A stretch of DNA of 64,000 nt from Bacteroidetes bacterium UBA7662 (GCA_002483345.1 DLHS01000015.1:1197-65196); one strand, 5' to 3'. Positions 1 through 9,630 are shown, counted from the first letter of the stretch. Made by a program: numbers and translations. The notes: generated by a model from the letters alone, not told the origin.

Positions 1-3000
1 AATGGGCAACGGATTGACGATGGTTGTTATGCTGTTAGAAGTATCGCTGCAACCAAAAGCATCTGTAGCAATGACAGACCAATTGGCTGCTGTTGAAACA
101 GTCAGATTAGAATCGGTTGCACCGACAAGAATAGTATCATTCCGCAGCCATTGATAGGAAATGCCACTTGTTGCAGAAAGAATTATGGAATCATTGAAGC
201 AGAAAGTAGTCGGCCCACCGGCAGTGATAACCGGAATAGGCAACGGATTAACGGTGGTTGAAATGATGTTGGAAGTATCGCTGCAACCAAAAGCGTCTGT
301 AGCGATTACGGACCAGTCGGCTGCTGTTGAAACAGTCAGATTAGAATCGGTTGCACCGACCAGAACGGTATCATTCCGCAGCCACTGATAGGAAATGCCA
401 CCCGTTGCAGAGAGTACCACAGAATCATTGAAGCAGAAGGTAGTCGGCCCACCAGCGGTGATAACAGGAATGGGTAAAGGATTGACGGTGGTTGTTATGC
501 TGTTGGAAGTATCGCTGCAACCAAAAGCATCAGTAGCGATAACAGACCAATTGGCTGCTGTTGAAACGGTCAGAACCGAATCCGTAGCGCCAACCAGAAT
601 GGTATCATTCCGCAGCCACTGATAAGAAATGCCACCTGTTGCAGAGAGGATAACTGAATCATTAAAGCAGAAAGTAGTCGATCCACCAGCGGTGATAACC
701 GGAGTTGGCAACGGATTGACAATGGTGGCTATGCTGTTGGAAGTATCGCTGCAACCAAAAGCATCAGTAGCGATAACAGACCAGTTAGCGGCCGTTGAAA
801 CAATTAGATTAGAATCCGTAGCACCAACCAGAATGGTGTCATTCCGCAGCCACTGATAAGAAACACCACCTGTTGCAGAGAGGATAACTGAATCATTGAA
901 GCAGAAAGTAGTCGGTCCACCGGCAGTGATAACCGGAGTTGGCAACGGGTTAACGGTGGTGGAGATGATGTTGGAAGTATCGCTGCAACCAAAAGTATCT
1001 GTAGCGATAACTGACCAGTTAGCTGCTGTTGCAACAGTCAGAACCGAATCCGTAGCACCAACCAGAACGGTATCATTCCTTAGCCATTGATAGGAGATTC
1101 CACCCGTTGCAGAAAGAATTACGGAATCATTAAAGCAGAAAGTAGTCGGTCCACCGGCAGTAATAACCGGAACGGGTAAAGGATTGACGGTGGTTGTTAT
1201 GCTGTTGGAAGTATCGCTGCATCCGAAAGCATCGGTAGCAATAACAGACCAGTTGGCAGCCGTTGAAACGGTTAGGGAACTGTCAATAAATCCAACCAGA
1301 ACGGTATCATTCCGCAGCCACTGATAAGAAACGCCACCTGTTGCAGAAAGCACCACTGAATCATTAAAGCAGAAAGTAGTCGGCCCACCAGCGGTGATAA
1401 CCGGAATAGGTAAAGGATTGACGGTGGTTGTTATGCTGTTGGAAGTATCGCTGCATCCGAAAGCGTCTGTAGCAATGACAGACCAATTGGCTGCTGTTGA
1501 AACTGTCAGATTAGAATCCGTAGCACCAACCAGAACGGTATCATTCCGCAGCCATTGATAGGCGATTCCACCTGTTGCAGAGAGGATTATGGAATCATTG
1601 AAGCAGAAAGTGGTCGGCCCACCAGCGGTAATAACCGGAATGGGTAAAGGATTGACAGTGGTTGTTATGCTGTTGGAAGTATCGCTGCAACCAAAAGCAT
1701 CGGTAGCTATAACAGACCAGTTTGCGGCTATTGAAACGGTCTGAACCGAATCCGTAGCACCAACCAGAATGGTATCATTTCGCAGCCATTGATAGGAGAT
1801 TCCACCTGTTGCAGAGAGGATCACTGAATCATTGAAGCAGAAGGTAGTAGGGCCACTAGCGGCGATAACCGGAATGGGTAACGGATTGACAGTGGTTGTA
1901 ATGCTGTTAGAAGTATCGCTGCATCCGAAAGCATCGGTAGCGATAACAGTCCAGTTTGCTGCTGTTGAAATGGTTAGGGAACTGTCAATAAATCCAGCCA
2001 GAATGGTATCATTCCGCAGCCATTGATAAGAAACACCACCCGTTGCAGAGAGTACCACAGAATCATTGAAGCAGAAAGTGGTCGGTCCACCGGCAGTGAT
2101 AACCGGAACGGGTAAAGGATTGACGGTGGTGGAGAGGCTGTTTGAAGTATCACTGCATCCAAAAGCATCGGTAGCGATTACGGACCAATTGGCAGCCGTT
2201 GAAACAGTCAGATTAGAATCGACTCCACCAACCAGAACGGTGTCATTCCGCAGCCATTGATAGGAGATGCCACCTGTTGCAGAGAGGATCACTGAATCAT
2301 TGAAGCAGAAGGTAGTTGGTCCACCGGCGGTGATAACCGGAGTTGGCAACGGATTGACGGTGGTTGTTATGCTGTTGGAAGTATCGCTGCATCCGAAAGC
2401 GTCTGTAGCAATGACAGACCAATTGGCTGCTGTTGAAACAACCAGAGAACTGTCAATAAATCCAGCCAGAACGGCATCATTCCGCAGCCACTGATAAGAA
2501 ACACCACCTGTTGCAGAAAGCAACACTGAATCATTAAAGCAGAAGGTGGTCGGTCCACCGGCGGTAATAACCGGAACGGGTAACGGATTGACGGTGGTTG
2601 TTATGCTATTAGAAGTATCGCTGCATCCGAAAGCGTCTGTAGCGATAACAGACCAATTGGCTGCTGTTGAAACAGTCAGATTAGAATCGGTTGCACCGAC
2701 CAGAACGGTGTCATTCCTCAGCCACTGATAAGAAACGCCACCATTTGCTGAAAGAATCACTGAATCATTAAAGCAGAAAGTAGTCGGTCCGCCGGCAGTA
2801 ATAACCGGAATGGGCAACGGATTGATGGTGGTTGTTATGCTGTTAGAAGTATCGCTGCAACCAAAAGCGTCTGTAGCGATTACTGACCAGTTTGCGGTAG
2901 TTGAAACAACCAGGGAACTGTCAATAAATCCAACCAGAACGGTATCATTCTGCAGCCACTGATAAGAAATGCCACCTGTTGCAGAAAGCACCACTGAATC

Positions 3001-4430
3001 ATTGAAGCAGAAAGTAGTCGGCCCACCAGCAGTAATAACCGGAATGGGCAACGGATTGACGGTGGTTGTAATGCTGTTAGAAGTATCGCTGCATCCGAAA
3101 GCGTCTGTAGCAATGACAGACCAGTTTGCGGCCGTTGAAACTGTCAGATTAGAATCCGTAGCACCAACCAGAACGGTATCATTCCGCAGCCATTGATAGG
3201 AGATTCCACCCGTTGCAGAGAGAATTACGGAATCATTAAAGCAGAAAGTAGTTGGCCCACCGGCAGTGATAACCGGAGTTGGCAACGGATTGACGGTGGT
3301 GGCTATGTTGTTGGAAGTATCACTGCATCCGAAAGCATCGGTAGCGATTACTGACCAGCTTGCTGCTGTTGAAACTGTCAGATTAGAATCGACTCCACCA
3401 ACCAGAATGGTGTCATTCCGCAGCCACTGATAAGTAGCACCACCCGTTGCAGAAAGCACAATCGTATCTCCAAAACAAAGACTGGTGTTTCCCAAGGTGG
3501 TAACCACAGGTGCCGGCAGGGAAAAAGCAGTCGTAGAAAGTACATTGGAGGTATCACTACAACCCAAACTGTCAGTCGCTACCACCGACCAACCTGCACT
3601 GGTAGTTACCGTCAGGAATGAATCTACAGCATCTGGAACTACAGTGTCATTTCGCAACCACTGGTACGAAACCCCTCCGGTAGCAGAAAGGGTAACGGAA
3701 TCTGACAAACAGAAATTTACAGGCCCATTCGCAGATACTACCGGAACCGGCAATGGGTTAACCGTAGTTGAAATCACAGAAGAGGTATCGCTGCAGCCTA
3801 GACTATCGGTGACCAAAACCGACCAGTTACCGGTAGTGTAGATTGTTAATACGGTATCCGTAGCGGTCAGTAAGGTATCATTGTTTAACCATTGATATGA
3901 AACGCCTCCGGATGCAGACAGGGTCACCGAGTCATTCATACAAAAGGTCGTAGCGCCATTGGCCGTAATTCCAGGCGTAGGAAGTGGATGAACTATGGTA
4001 GTGATACTGTTAGAAGTATCGGTGCAACCCTCCATATTTTGTGCGATGACCGACCAGACAGCTTCTTCAGAGGCTACCAGCACAGAGTCTGTTGCCCCGG
4101 CAATAATGCTGTCATTTCTTAACCATTGATAACTCGTCCCTCCTGAGGCTGTAAGTAATACGGTATCACCCTGACATAAAACGGTAGATGCATTCGCCAC
4201 AACTGCAGGCGTCGGCAGTTCGTATACAACTGTGCTGACAAGGTTAGAAGTGTCGCTGCAGCCAAAAGTATTGGTGGTTACAACCGACCATTGAGCCGTT
4301 GTATGTACCATCAATATAGAATCGGTAGCGCCGGGAATCAGGCTGTCATTCCGCAACCACTGGTATTGAAGAGCTGAAGAAGCCTTCAAAAGCACGGAAT
4401 CACCGGCGCAAAAACCCACAGGGCCCTGAG
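1..4430 (-). repeat. Tandem 234-bp coding repeat, 19 copies visible
   Basis: An anchor sequence (GTATC or GTGTC, then a Cys-codon context) recurs at 41, 275, 509 and on in steps of exactly 234 bp to 3785, then at 4016 (231 bp) and 4250 (234 bp). Each step encodes 78 residues in frame (77 in the short one). The fifteen copies from 41 to 3317 are nearly identical; the four at 3551-4250 are clearly diverged; further domains toward 5700 are Ig-like but not in the 234-bp register. The array continues past the left edge, so the copy number is a minimum. Confidence 0.95.
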
Positions 4431-7020
4431 CCGTCAGGATTGCCTCCGCAATCGTGTCGTTGAAGATTTCGAAAACGGCTGTGCTGTCAGAGCAGCCGTT
4501 GATTGAAACAACCAATCGGTAAAAACCACCCTGACGAGCATGGTACAAACTGTCCGTTCCGCTTTGGACCAGGGTGTCGTTTCTGTACCAGCTGTGTGTA
4601 TAAGCTGTATTGTAAGCAGATTTCAGGATCAGACTGTCTCCGTCACAGAAACGACTGCCCATACTTGTGTCAAGCTGCGCTACGGGCAGGGCGAATGTTT
4701 GCACTGCAAGAATCAGGGATGAATCAACACAACCATCCGGGGAAGTGCTGATTACCTGATAATTCCCTGCCAGCGTGGTGTAAAACGAACTGTCGGTTTT
4801 ATCAGCCAGCAACACACCATTTCTATACCAATTATAGGTATAGCCGCTGTTGGTAGAAAGCAGTGTGCTGTCGCCTATGCATATGTTGCTGCCCGGGGAA
4901 CTTTGAATTGTTTTGTCCGGCAAAGGCATAACCATTACTTCTACTTCGTCTGCGGTGTCTTTGCACCCAAATGCATTGGTTACCACAGCAGAATAAAAGC
5001 CACCCTGCGTAACGGTGAGCATGGAATCGGTTTGGCCAGGCACCAGTTGCCCGTCTAAAAACCAGTTATAGCTTACACCGCCACCAGTCCTGAGGGAGAC
5101 AGAATCGTAACGGCAAAAAGTAGTCGCACCCAGGGGTGTAATGACAGGCACCGGATAAACATAAACATCTGTGGTGGTGGTATCACTTGAACAACCATTC
5201 AGTAGGGTGATGAGCTGATAAGTCCCGCCATTGGCAAAACTGGCTGACGGAATAACCGGATGCTGATCGGTAGAACTGAATCCTGCAGGGCCACTCCATA
5301 AATAAGTCACTCCTGAAACGGTATCCGCAAAAAGTTGAATTGTTGCACCATCACAATACGGCCCTGTATTTGTTGCAGAAGCAACATTTGGCTTTTCTTT
5401 GATAAGAATAGTGATAGAGTCGATGCTGGAAACACAGTTATCCACGGTAGCAGTTACGGTATACAGTCCGGTATCTGCAAAGGTTACCTGATTAAAATCG
5501 ATGCGGCGGAGGTTACTGGTAAAGCCATTGGGTCCCGTCCAGCTGTAGGTAGCCAGGGCTGTTGAATCAGCTTCAATAAAAACAGGTGAGGCCTGACAGG
5601 CCGGGGCCTCCACAGTGCTGTTGCTGGTAGCGGTAACGGTTACGGTAGCAAAACCTGAAAAGTAGCCATAACGACAACCTGATGAAGAGCCCCCATTGAT
5701 GATTCCGAGATGGAAATTTCCGGTTGTATTACTCAGAAGATAAGCTGTCTGGGTATTAAATTCAGCTGTATCATTCGCGTTGCTCTGTACCCTGGCATAT
5801 TCCCATTCTCCTCCGGTACCGGGTACAGCGTTGAAGGTCATGGCATAGGGGGCCCCATTCAGCTGGAAATTGTTCTTATGAACCGAGCGTGTGATGACCG
5901 TAATGCCCATCTGTTCTGCGGTAGATCTCCTGAAGCCCACCAGGGAAGATCCTGTACAACTGATGGCAGGTATAATAGCTTGTCCCGTTTCACAGCCAAA
6001 ACCACTTATATGCAATACATAAACGGGTTTGTCGGTAAGAATATGGGTCACTGCCAGGGTCGAACCCATACGCCTGTGATAAGTCTCTCCTGTTTGAATA
6101 GTAGCGACAGCGGTCGCTGAGCCATCCAGATAAATGTTAGTATTATCTGAAATCGCCATGATAATGACGCGTTCCGTTCTGCTGTTTGCATTACTTGAAT
6201 GCACATTCAAAAAACCACGTTGTACAATGAATGCTGTACCTAACTGCTCGTAAGGTATCAACTGGTCACCCAACAGATCATAACAGCCACCTGAATATAT
6301 ATCACCTCCCCTGACCGAGTCATCAATAATGGTCACCGCTATTGGTTTATCAGCGACGACAGTCGAGCCTATAAGTTTGTCTCCAGTCCCGGTCCCGGCT
6401 GCCCTGCATGAAAAAGTCTGCCCGCGGTCGAGTGTAATCGTGAATGGCACTCCCGCTGCTCTGCCTCCCTCCAGGTCTTCAGTGGGGGTAATGGTAATGG
6501 TGGTATTGTCTTCTGTAGCCAATATGTCAAAAACATGCCTTCCAAAGGCATTCTCCATGATATTCTGGCCAGGTATCATAAAATTCAAACCCAAAGCACT
6601 GTTGCCTTTGAGTGAGAAGATGTCAGGGTTGTTACTGGGACTTATTTCGAAATAGGCAGTAATAGGCTCGGTGGAACGTACCCGTAAGCCTTGACTCAGA
6701 ATCGTATTGGCTGGAAAATTCTCCAGGGTATCAATAAACGGGGTAAGGTCGATGCTTGCCAGACCATTGGAAGGCAGCGCAGTGACAATCGGGTTGAAAC
6801 CGGGATTGGCAGGGACATCAACCGTTACAGTAGCTGCCGCACCCTGAGAAGTAAAGCGGATATACACAGGCCGATCCCCGTGACTGTTGGAAACTTCTGG
6901 GACTGCAAACCAGAACAAGGTATCTGTCTGCGCATAAGCCGTTTGTATTTTCCCAATAGTGGAAAAAGCAAAAGTCATTATACATATCGTGCCAAAAGCC
7001 TTGTAAAAGTTTGAAAACAT
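1..7020 (-). CDS. Giant secreted surface protein with IgGFc-binding-like N-terminus and tandem Ig-like repeats (partial, C-terminus outside window)
   Basis: One reading frame runs without a stop from an ATG at 7020 to the left edge (2340 codons); the C-terminus is missing. Residues 1-31 form a signal peptide ending around AYAQ. Residues about 35-450 resemble the IgGFc-binding N-terminal domain common in Bacteroidota surface proteins (TDTLFWFAVPEVSNS start). Several divergent Ig/PKD-like domains follow. From about residue 900 come near-identical 78-residue Ig-like repeats, each with a conserved Cys pair (FCxxDS near the start, GCSDTS near the end) that may form a disulfide, and a YQWLRND core like the CHU_C-associated Ig domain. 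A T9SS sorting tail would be expected beyond the edge but cannot be seen. The likely role is a stalk-like adhesin or surface-layer protein; this is inference from architecture. No TAnnTTTG box is obvious just upstream. Confidence 0.88.
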   Translation of the reverse strand, partial: MFSNFYKAFGTICIMTFAFSTIGKIQTAYAQTDTLFWFAVPEVSNSHGDRPVYIRFTSQGAAATVTVDVPANPGFNPIVTALPSNGLASIDLTPFIDTLENFPANTILSQGLRVRSTEPITAYFEISPSNNPDIFSLKGNSALGLNFMIPGQNIMENAFGRHVFDILATEDNTTITITPTEDLEGGRAAGVPFTITLDRGQTFSCRAAGTGTGDKLIGSTVVADKPIAVTIIDDSVRGGDIYSGGCYDLLGDQLIPYEQLGTAFIVQRGFLNVHSSNANSRTERVIIMAISDNTNIYLDGSATAVATIQTGETYHRRMGSTLAVTHILTDKPVYVLHISGFGCETGQAIIPAISCTGSSLVGFRRSTAEQMGITVITRSVHKNNFQLNGAPYAMTFNAVPGTGGEWEYARVQSNANDTAEFNTQTAYLLSNTTGNFHLGIINGGSSSGCRYGYFSGFATVTVTATSNSTVEAPACQASPVFIEADSTALATYSWTGPNGFTSNLRRIDFNQVTFADTGLYTVTATVDNCVSSIDSITILIKEKPNVASATNTGPYCDGATIQLFADTVSGVTYLWSGPAGFSSTDQHPVIPSASFANGGTYQLITLLNGCSSDTTTTDVYVYPVPVITPLGATTFCRYDSVSLRTGGGVSYNWFLDGQLVPGQTDSMLTVTQGGFYSAVVTNAFGCKDTADEVEVMVMPLPDKTIQSSPGSNICIGDSTLLSTNSGYTYNWYRNGVLLADKTDSSFYTTLAGNYQVISTSPDGCVDSSLILAVQTFALPVAQLDTSMGSRFCDGDSLILKSAYNTAYTHSWYRNDTLVQSGTDSLYHARQGGFYRLVVSINGCSDSTAVFEIFNDTIAEAILTAQGPVGFCAGDSVLLKASSALQYQWLRNDSLIPGATDSILMVHTTAQWSVVTTNTFGCSDTSNLVSTVVYELPTPAVVANASTVLCQGDTVLLTASGGTSYQWLRNDSIIAGATDSVLVASEEAVWSVIAQNMEGCTDTSNSITTIVHPLPTPGITANGATTFCMNDSVTLSASGGVSYQWLNNDTLLTATDTVLTIYTTGNWSVLVTDSLGCSDTSSVISTTVNPLPVPVVSANGPVNFCLSDSVTLSATGGVSYQWLRNDTVVPDAVDSFLTVTTSAGWSVVATDSLGCSDTSNVLSTTAFSLPAPVVTTLGNTSLCFGDTIVLSATGGATYQWLRNDTILVGGVDSNLTVSTAASWSVIATDAFGCSDTSNNIATTVNPLPTPVITAGGPTTFCFNDSVILSATGGISYQWLRNDTVLVGATDSNLTVSTAANWSVIATDAFGCSDTSNSITTTVNPLPIPVITAGGPTTFCFNDSVVLSATGGISYQWLQNDTVLVGFIDSSLVVSTTANWSVIATDAFGCSDTSNSITTTINPLPIPVITAGGPTTFCFNDSVILSANGGVSYQWLRNDTVLVGATDSNLTVSTAANWSVIATDAFGCSDTSNSITTTVNPLPVPVITAGGPTTFCFNDSVLLSATGGVSYQWLRNDAVLAGFIDSSLVVSTAANWSVIATDAFGCSDTSNSITTTVNPLPTPVITAGGPTTFCFNDSVILSATGGISYQWLRNDTVLVGGVDSNLTVSTAANWSVIATDAFGCSDTSNSLSTTVNPLPVPVITAGGPTTFCFNDSVVLSATGGVSYQWLRNDTILAGFIDSSLTISTAANWTVIATDAFGCSDTSNSITTTVNPLPIPVIAASGPTTFCFNDSVILSATGGISYQWLRNDTILVGATDSVQTVSIAANWSVIATDAFGCSDTSNSITTTVNPLPIPVITAGGPTTFCFNDSIILSATGGIAYQWLRNDTVLVGATDSNLTVSTAANWSVIATDAFGCSDTSNSITTTVNPLPIPVITAGGPTTFCFNDSVVLSATGGVSYQWLRNDTVLVGFIDSSLTVSTAANWSVIATDAFGCSDTSNSITTTVNPLPVPVITAGGPTTFCFNDSVILSATGGISYQWLRNDTVLVGATDSVLTVATAANWSVIATDTFGCSDTSNIISTTVNPLPTPVITAGGPTTFCFNDSVILSATGGVSYQWLRNDTILVGATDSNLIVSTAANWSVIATDAFGCSDTSNSIATIVNPLPTPVITAGGSTTFCFNDSVILSATGGISYQWLRNDTILVGATDSVLTVSTAANWSVIATDAFGCSDTSNSITTTVNPLPIPVITAGGPTTFCFNDSVVLSATGGISYQWLRNDTVLVGATDSNLTVSTAADWSVIATDAFGCSDTSNIISTTVNPLPIPVITAGGPTTFCFNDSIILSATSGISYQWLRNDTILVGATDSNLTVSTAANWSVIATDAFGCSDTSNSITTIVNPLPI

Positions 7021-7532
7021 TCTTAATTGCCCATTATTGTATATTTTATGGAAACAGGCATGGCTTAGAAGTCAGACAAAAATTCCTAAATGTGGAATAA
7101 TTCAACAAAATTAAAACTATGCCAATATCTTTTATCAAAACCAGGGTTAATTTTTCAAGATCATTTCCCCTTTTGGAATGACAGGTTTTAGAATGGCTCT
7201 AAATAGCCTTCAAATGTTTTATCTGGAGCCTTTGAAGCTTGTTTTGAAAACTGAGCGGGCATGAAAAGACCTACGAAAAAAAAATGGTACCGGATTGATT
7301 TTCCAGCCTGGTCAGGCTTGATTCAGGGAAGAGGGAAAAACCGGGACACTGGCTCGTAAATGCCCGGATAACTTGTCGGGTACCGTTATACCGAAATGAA
7401 TATTTTGGCAGTCAGAACTGACAAAGCTGACAGTCATAGCTGACCATTTGTGCCATAAAAGGGACATTACCGCACTTGGCACAAATGCTGATGAGGGGCT
7501 ATCAACTTATTAAAACATAAATCCTAAATCAT
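7021..7532. other. 512-bp intergenic region between the giant surface gene and groES
   Basis: This is the only gene-free stretch above 300 bp. It holds the 5' region of the leftward giant gene and the groES promoter region (listed separately). Visible structures are a perfect palindrome AGCCTG-GT-CAGGCT at 7305-7318, an inverted repeat CTTCAAA/TTTGAAG around 7208-7237, and a run of nine A at 7276-7284. A 32-codon frame (7261-7359, starting MKRPTKKKW) is open but has no support beyond an ATG. Confidence 0.7.
7411..7491 (+). promoter_or_regulatory. Putative groESL promoter region: two GTCAx-N2-CTGAC inverted repeats and a -24/-12-like element
   Basis: GTCAG-AA-CTGAC (7411-7422) and GTCAT-AG-CTGAC (7433-7444) are spaced 22 bp start to start, two helical turns. 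Downstream, TGGCAC (7477-7482) matches the -24 half of a sigma-54 promoter, and CTGA at 7488-7491 is a weak -12 half (consensus TTGC, two of four bases). The predicted start near 7503 leaves about 30 nt of leader. No TAnnTTTG box and no CIRCE element are visible. Sigma-54 use with an enhancer-binding activator is an inference. Confidence 0.45.
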
Positions 7533-7811
7533 ATGGCAGAGAAAATCCAACCTATTGCAGACCGCGTGCTTGTGGAAGCAGCTCCTGCAGAAGAAAAGAC
7601 CGCCGGTGGCATTATCATTCCCGACACCGCTAAAGAAAAGCCACAACGTGGCAAAGTGGTAGCTGTAGGAAATGGTAAAAAAGATGAGCCTATGACAGTA
7701 AAGGCCGGTCAAACCATCTTATACGGTAAGTATTCAGGTACAGAAATCAATTTGGATGGTAAGGACTACCTCATCATGAGAGAGTCGGATATTCTGGCAA
7801 TTATTGGTTAA
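7533..7811 (+). CDS. groES: Co-chaperonin GroES
   Basis: The protein is 92 residues, normal for the Hsp10 family. It caps the GroEL chamber during ATP-driven protein folding in the cytoplasm. Family features visible are the IQPIADRVLVE N-terminal strand, the mobile-loop region EEKTAGGIIIPD at about residues 20-32, GKVVAVGNG, GQTILYGKYSG and the terminal ESDILAIIG. The gene starts at the ATG after CATAAATCCTAAATCAT and lies 28 bp upstream of groEL, so the two form the standard groESL operon. Control probably lies in the palindrome-rich region at 7411-7491. Confidence 0.97.
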   Translation: MAEKIQPIADRVLVEAAPAEEKTAGGIIIPDTAKEKPQRGKVVAVGNGKKDEPMTVKAGQTILYGKYSGTEINLDGKDYLIMRESDILAIIG

Positions 7812-7839
7812 TAACTTAAAACTAAAGTGCTCACATATT

Positions 7840-9471
7840 ATGGCAGCTAAAATCATCACTTTCGACAATCAGGCCCGCGAATCGCTCAAAAAGGGTGTGG
7901 ACGCATTGGCAGATGCCGTTAAAGTAACGCTTGGCCCCAAAGGCCGGAATGTCGTCATCGACAAAAAATTCGGAGCTCCTCAGGTCACCAAAGACGGTGT
8001 TTCGGTAGCCCGCGAAATCGAGTTGAAAGATCCCATCGAAAACATGGGTGCCCAACTCGTCAAAGAAGTAGCTTCTAAAACCGCTGATGTAGCGGGTGAC
8101 GGAACAACCACCGCTACCGTGTTGGCACAGGCCATTGTAAAGGCCGGCCTGAAAAACGTAACAGCCGGTGCAAATCCCATGGATTTGAAACGTGGTATCG
8201 ACAAAGCAGTATTGGCAGCCGTTAAAGGCCTCCGTACCTTGTCGATGGAAGTAGGAGACGATTTCAGCAAAATCGAACAGATTGCTTCTATTTCCGCTAA
8301 CAATGATGCTGTAATAGGTAAGCTGATTGCCGATGCCATGAAGCGGGTGACCAAAGAAGGTGTTATTACTGTGGAAGAAGCCAAATCTACCGAAACCTAT
8401 GTGGATGTAGTTGAAGGCATGCAGTTCGACCGGGGTTATGTGTCTCCTTACTTTGTAACCAATGCCGACAAGATGGAGGCGGAACTCGAAAATCCGTATA
8501 TCCTTATCTACGACAAAAAAATCTCGTCCATGAAAGAACTGCTTCCCGTATTGGAGAAAGTAGTTCAATCAGGCCGTCCGCTGCTCATCATTGCAGAAGA
8601 TATTGATGGTGAAGCACTGGCTACCCTTGTGGTAAATAAAATCCGAGGATCGCTCAAAATCGCTGCTGTAAAGGCTCCTGGTTTCGGCGACCGCCGCAAA
8701 GCCATGCTCGAAGACATTGCCATCCTAACCGGTGGTATTGTAATCAGCGAAGAGCGGGGTTACAAACTCGACAATGCCGATCTGACCTACCTCGGCCGTG
8801 CTGAGAAAATAAGCATCGACAAAGACAATACGACTATTGTAAACGGTGCAGGAGCAGGCGATGACATCAAAGCCCGCGTAAACCAGATCAAAGCTCAGAT
8901 AGAAAGCACAACCAGCGACTATGACCGTGAGAAATTGCAGGAACGTCTGGCAAAACTCGCCGGTGGTGTAGCAGTATTGTACGTAGGTGCGGCCTCTGAA
9001 GTAGAGATGAAAGAGAAAAAAGACCGCATCGACGATGCACTGCACGCGACCCGCGCGGCGGTGGAAGAAGGAGTGGTTCCCGGTGGTGGTGTAGCCTTCA
9101 TCCGGGTGCTTAAATCACTCGATCGCATCTCTCTTGAGAATGCCGATGAAAAAACCGGTGTTTCTATCGTTCGCCGTGCCCTGGAAGAGCCTCTCCGTCA
9201 GATTGCTGAAAATGCAGGTGTAGACGGCTCTATCGTGGTGCAAAAAGTGAAAGAGGGTAATGGCAACTATGGTTACAATGCCCGTCTCGACAAATACCAG
9301 AACATGCTTGTAGCAGGTATCATTGATCCTACCAAGGTATCGCGGGTTGCCCTCGAGAATGCCGCATCTATTGCAGGTATGTTACTCACAACAGCTTGTG
9401 TCATCTCTGAAGATCCGACCAATGAACCTGCACCGGCTATGCCGGGCGGCGGCATGGGCGGTATGATGTAA
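7840..9471 (+). CDS. groL: Chaperonin GroEL (Hsp60)
   Basis: The start is placed at the ATG giving MAAKIITFDNQAR, because the family begins there; an upstream in-frame extension of 12 codons from 7804 lies in the intergenic gap. The protein has 543 residues, the normal size. Visible features are the ATP-binding segment TLGPKGRNVV and AGDGTTTATVLAQ near residues 30-95, the apical-domain segment with GFGDRRKAMLEDIAILTGG, and the C-terminal Gly/Met tail ending GGGMGGMM. It works with GroES to fold cytoplasmic proteins. A strong terminator follows at 9492-9522, closing the operon. Confidence 0.98.
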   Translation: MAAKIITFDNQARESLKKGVDALADAVKVTLGPKGRNVVIDKKFGAPQVTKDGVSVAREIELKDPIENMGAQLVKEVASKTADVAGDGTTTATVLAQAIVKAGLKNVTAGANPMDLKRGIDKAVLAAVKGLRTLSMEVGDDFSKIEQIASISANNDAVIGKLIADAMKRVTKEGVITVEEAKSTETYVDVVEGMQFDRGYVSPYFVTNADKMEAELENPYILIYDKKISSMKELLPVLEKVVQSGRPLLIIAEDIDGEALATLVVNKIRGSLKIAAVKAPGFGDRRKAMLEDIAILTGGIVISEERGYKLDNADLTYLGRAEKISIDKDNTTIVNGAGAGDDIKARVNQIKAQIESTTSDYDREKLQERLAKLAGGVAVLYVGAASEVEMKEKKDRIDDALHATRAAVEEGVVPGGGVAFIRVLKSLDRISLENADEKTGVSIVRRALEEPLRQIAENAGVDGSIVVQKVKEGNGNYGYNARLDKYQNMLVAGIIDPTKVSRVALENAASIAGMLLTTACVISEDPTNEPAPAMPGGGMGGMM

Positions 9472-9491
9472 GCCGGATATTACGTTTCCAG

Positions 9492-9522
9492 GCCCTGTTG
9501 CGAATCCGCAACAGGGCTTTTT
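9492..9522 (+). terminator. Rho-independent terminator of groESL
   Basis: An 11-bp perfect stem (GCCCTGTTGCG at 9492-9502 with CGCAACAGGGC at 9507-9517), a 4-nt loop AATC, and a T-rich tail TTTTTG follow the groEL stop by about 20 bp. Confidence 0.93.
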
Positions 9523-9547
9523 GTTGTTTTGAGGTTTTGTCAGAGAC

Positions 9548-9615
9548 TTTAAGGGATTCTTAAATCACTTTAACCTGCCTTTAACAGTCAGCTGCGGCGC
9601 TTTCCGATAATTTCG
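9548..9615 (+). promoter_or_regulatory. TTAA direct-repeat array (copy A) and -7 element of the GLPGLI/barrel operon
   Basis: Four TTAA cores start at 9549, 9560, 9570 and 9581 (spacing 11, 10, 11). Two are followed by C (TTAACCT, TTAACAG), the others are TTAAGGG and TTAAATC. The -7-like box TAATTTCG lies at 9608-9615, 27 bp after the last repeat start, and the ATG follows at 9631. The same 11-10-11 pattern occurs at 32849 and 36010. The face-of-helix direct repeats abutting the -33 region suggest an OmpR/PhoB-type activator site. Confidence 0.7.
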
Positions 9616-9630
9616 GTTCAAATCCAACTT

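Noticed and set aside
161..3841. Series of open plus-strand frames of about 60-118 codons (starting 161, 395, 629, 2267, 2969, 3485 and others)
   Set aside because: They repeat every 234 bp and are antisense to the Ig-like repeat units, whose minus-strand frame is continuous to 7020 with a signal peptide and conserved Cys. They are shadows.
1..4430. CRISPR-like periodic repeats
   Set aside because: The 234-bp period, coding continuity and lack of short repeats with unique spacers rule out CRISPR.
7261..7359. 32-codon frame MKRPTKKKW... in the groES upstream region
   Set aside because: It is short, has no -7 box at the right place and no recognisable family; it contains a nine-A run and could easily be chance.
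7831..8568. 245-codon minus-strand frame opposite groEL
   Set aside because: It lies entirely antisense to GroEL codons with strong family conservation on the plus strand.
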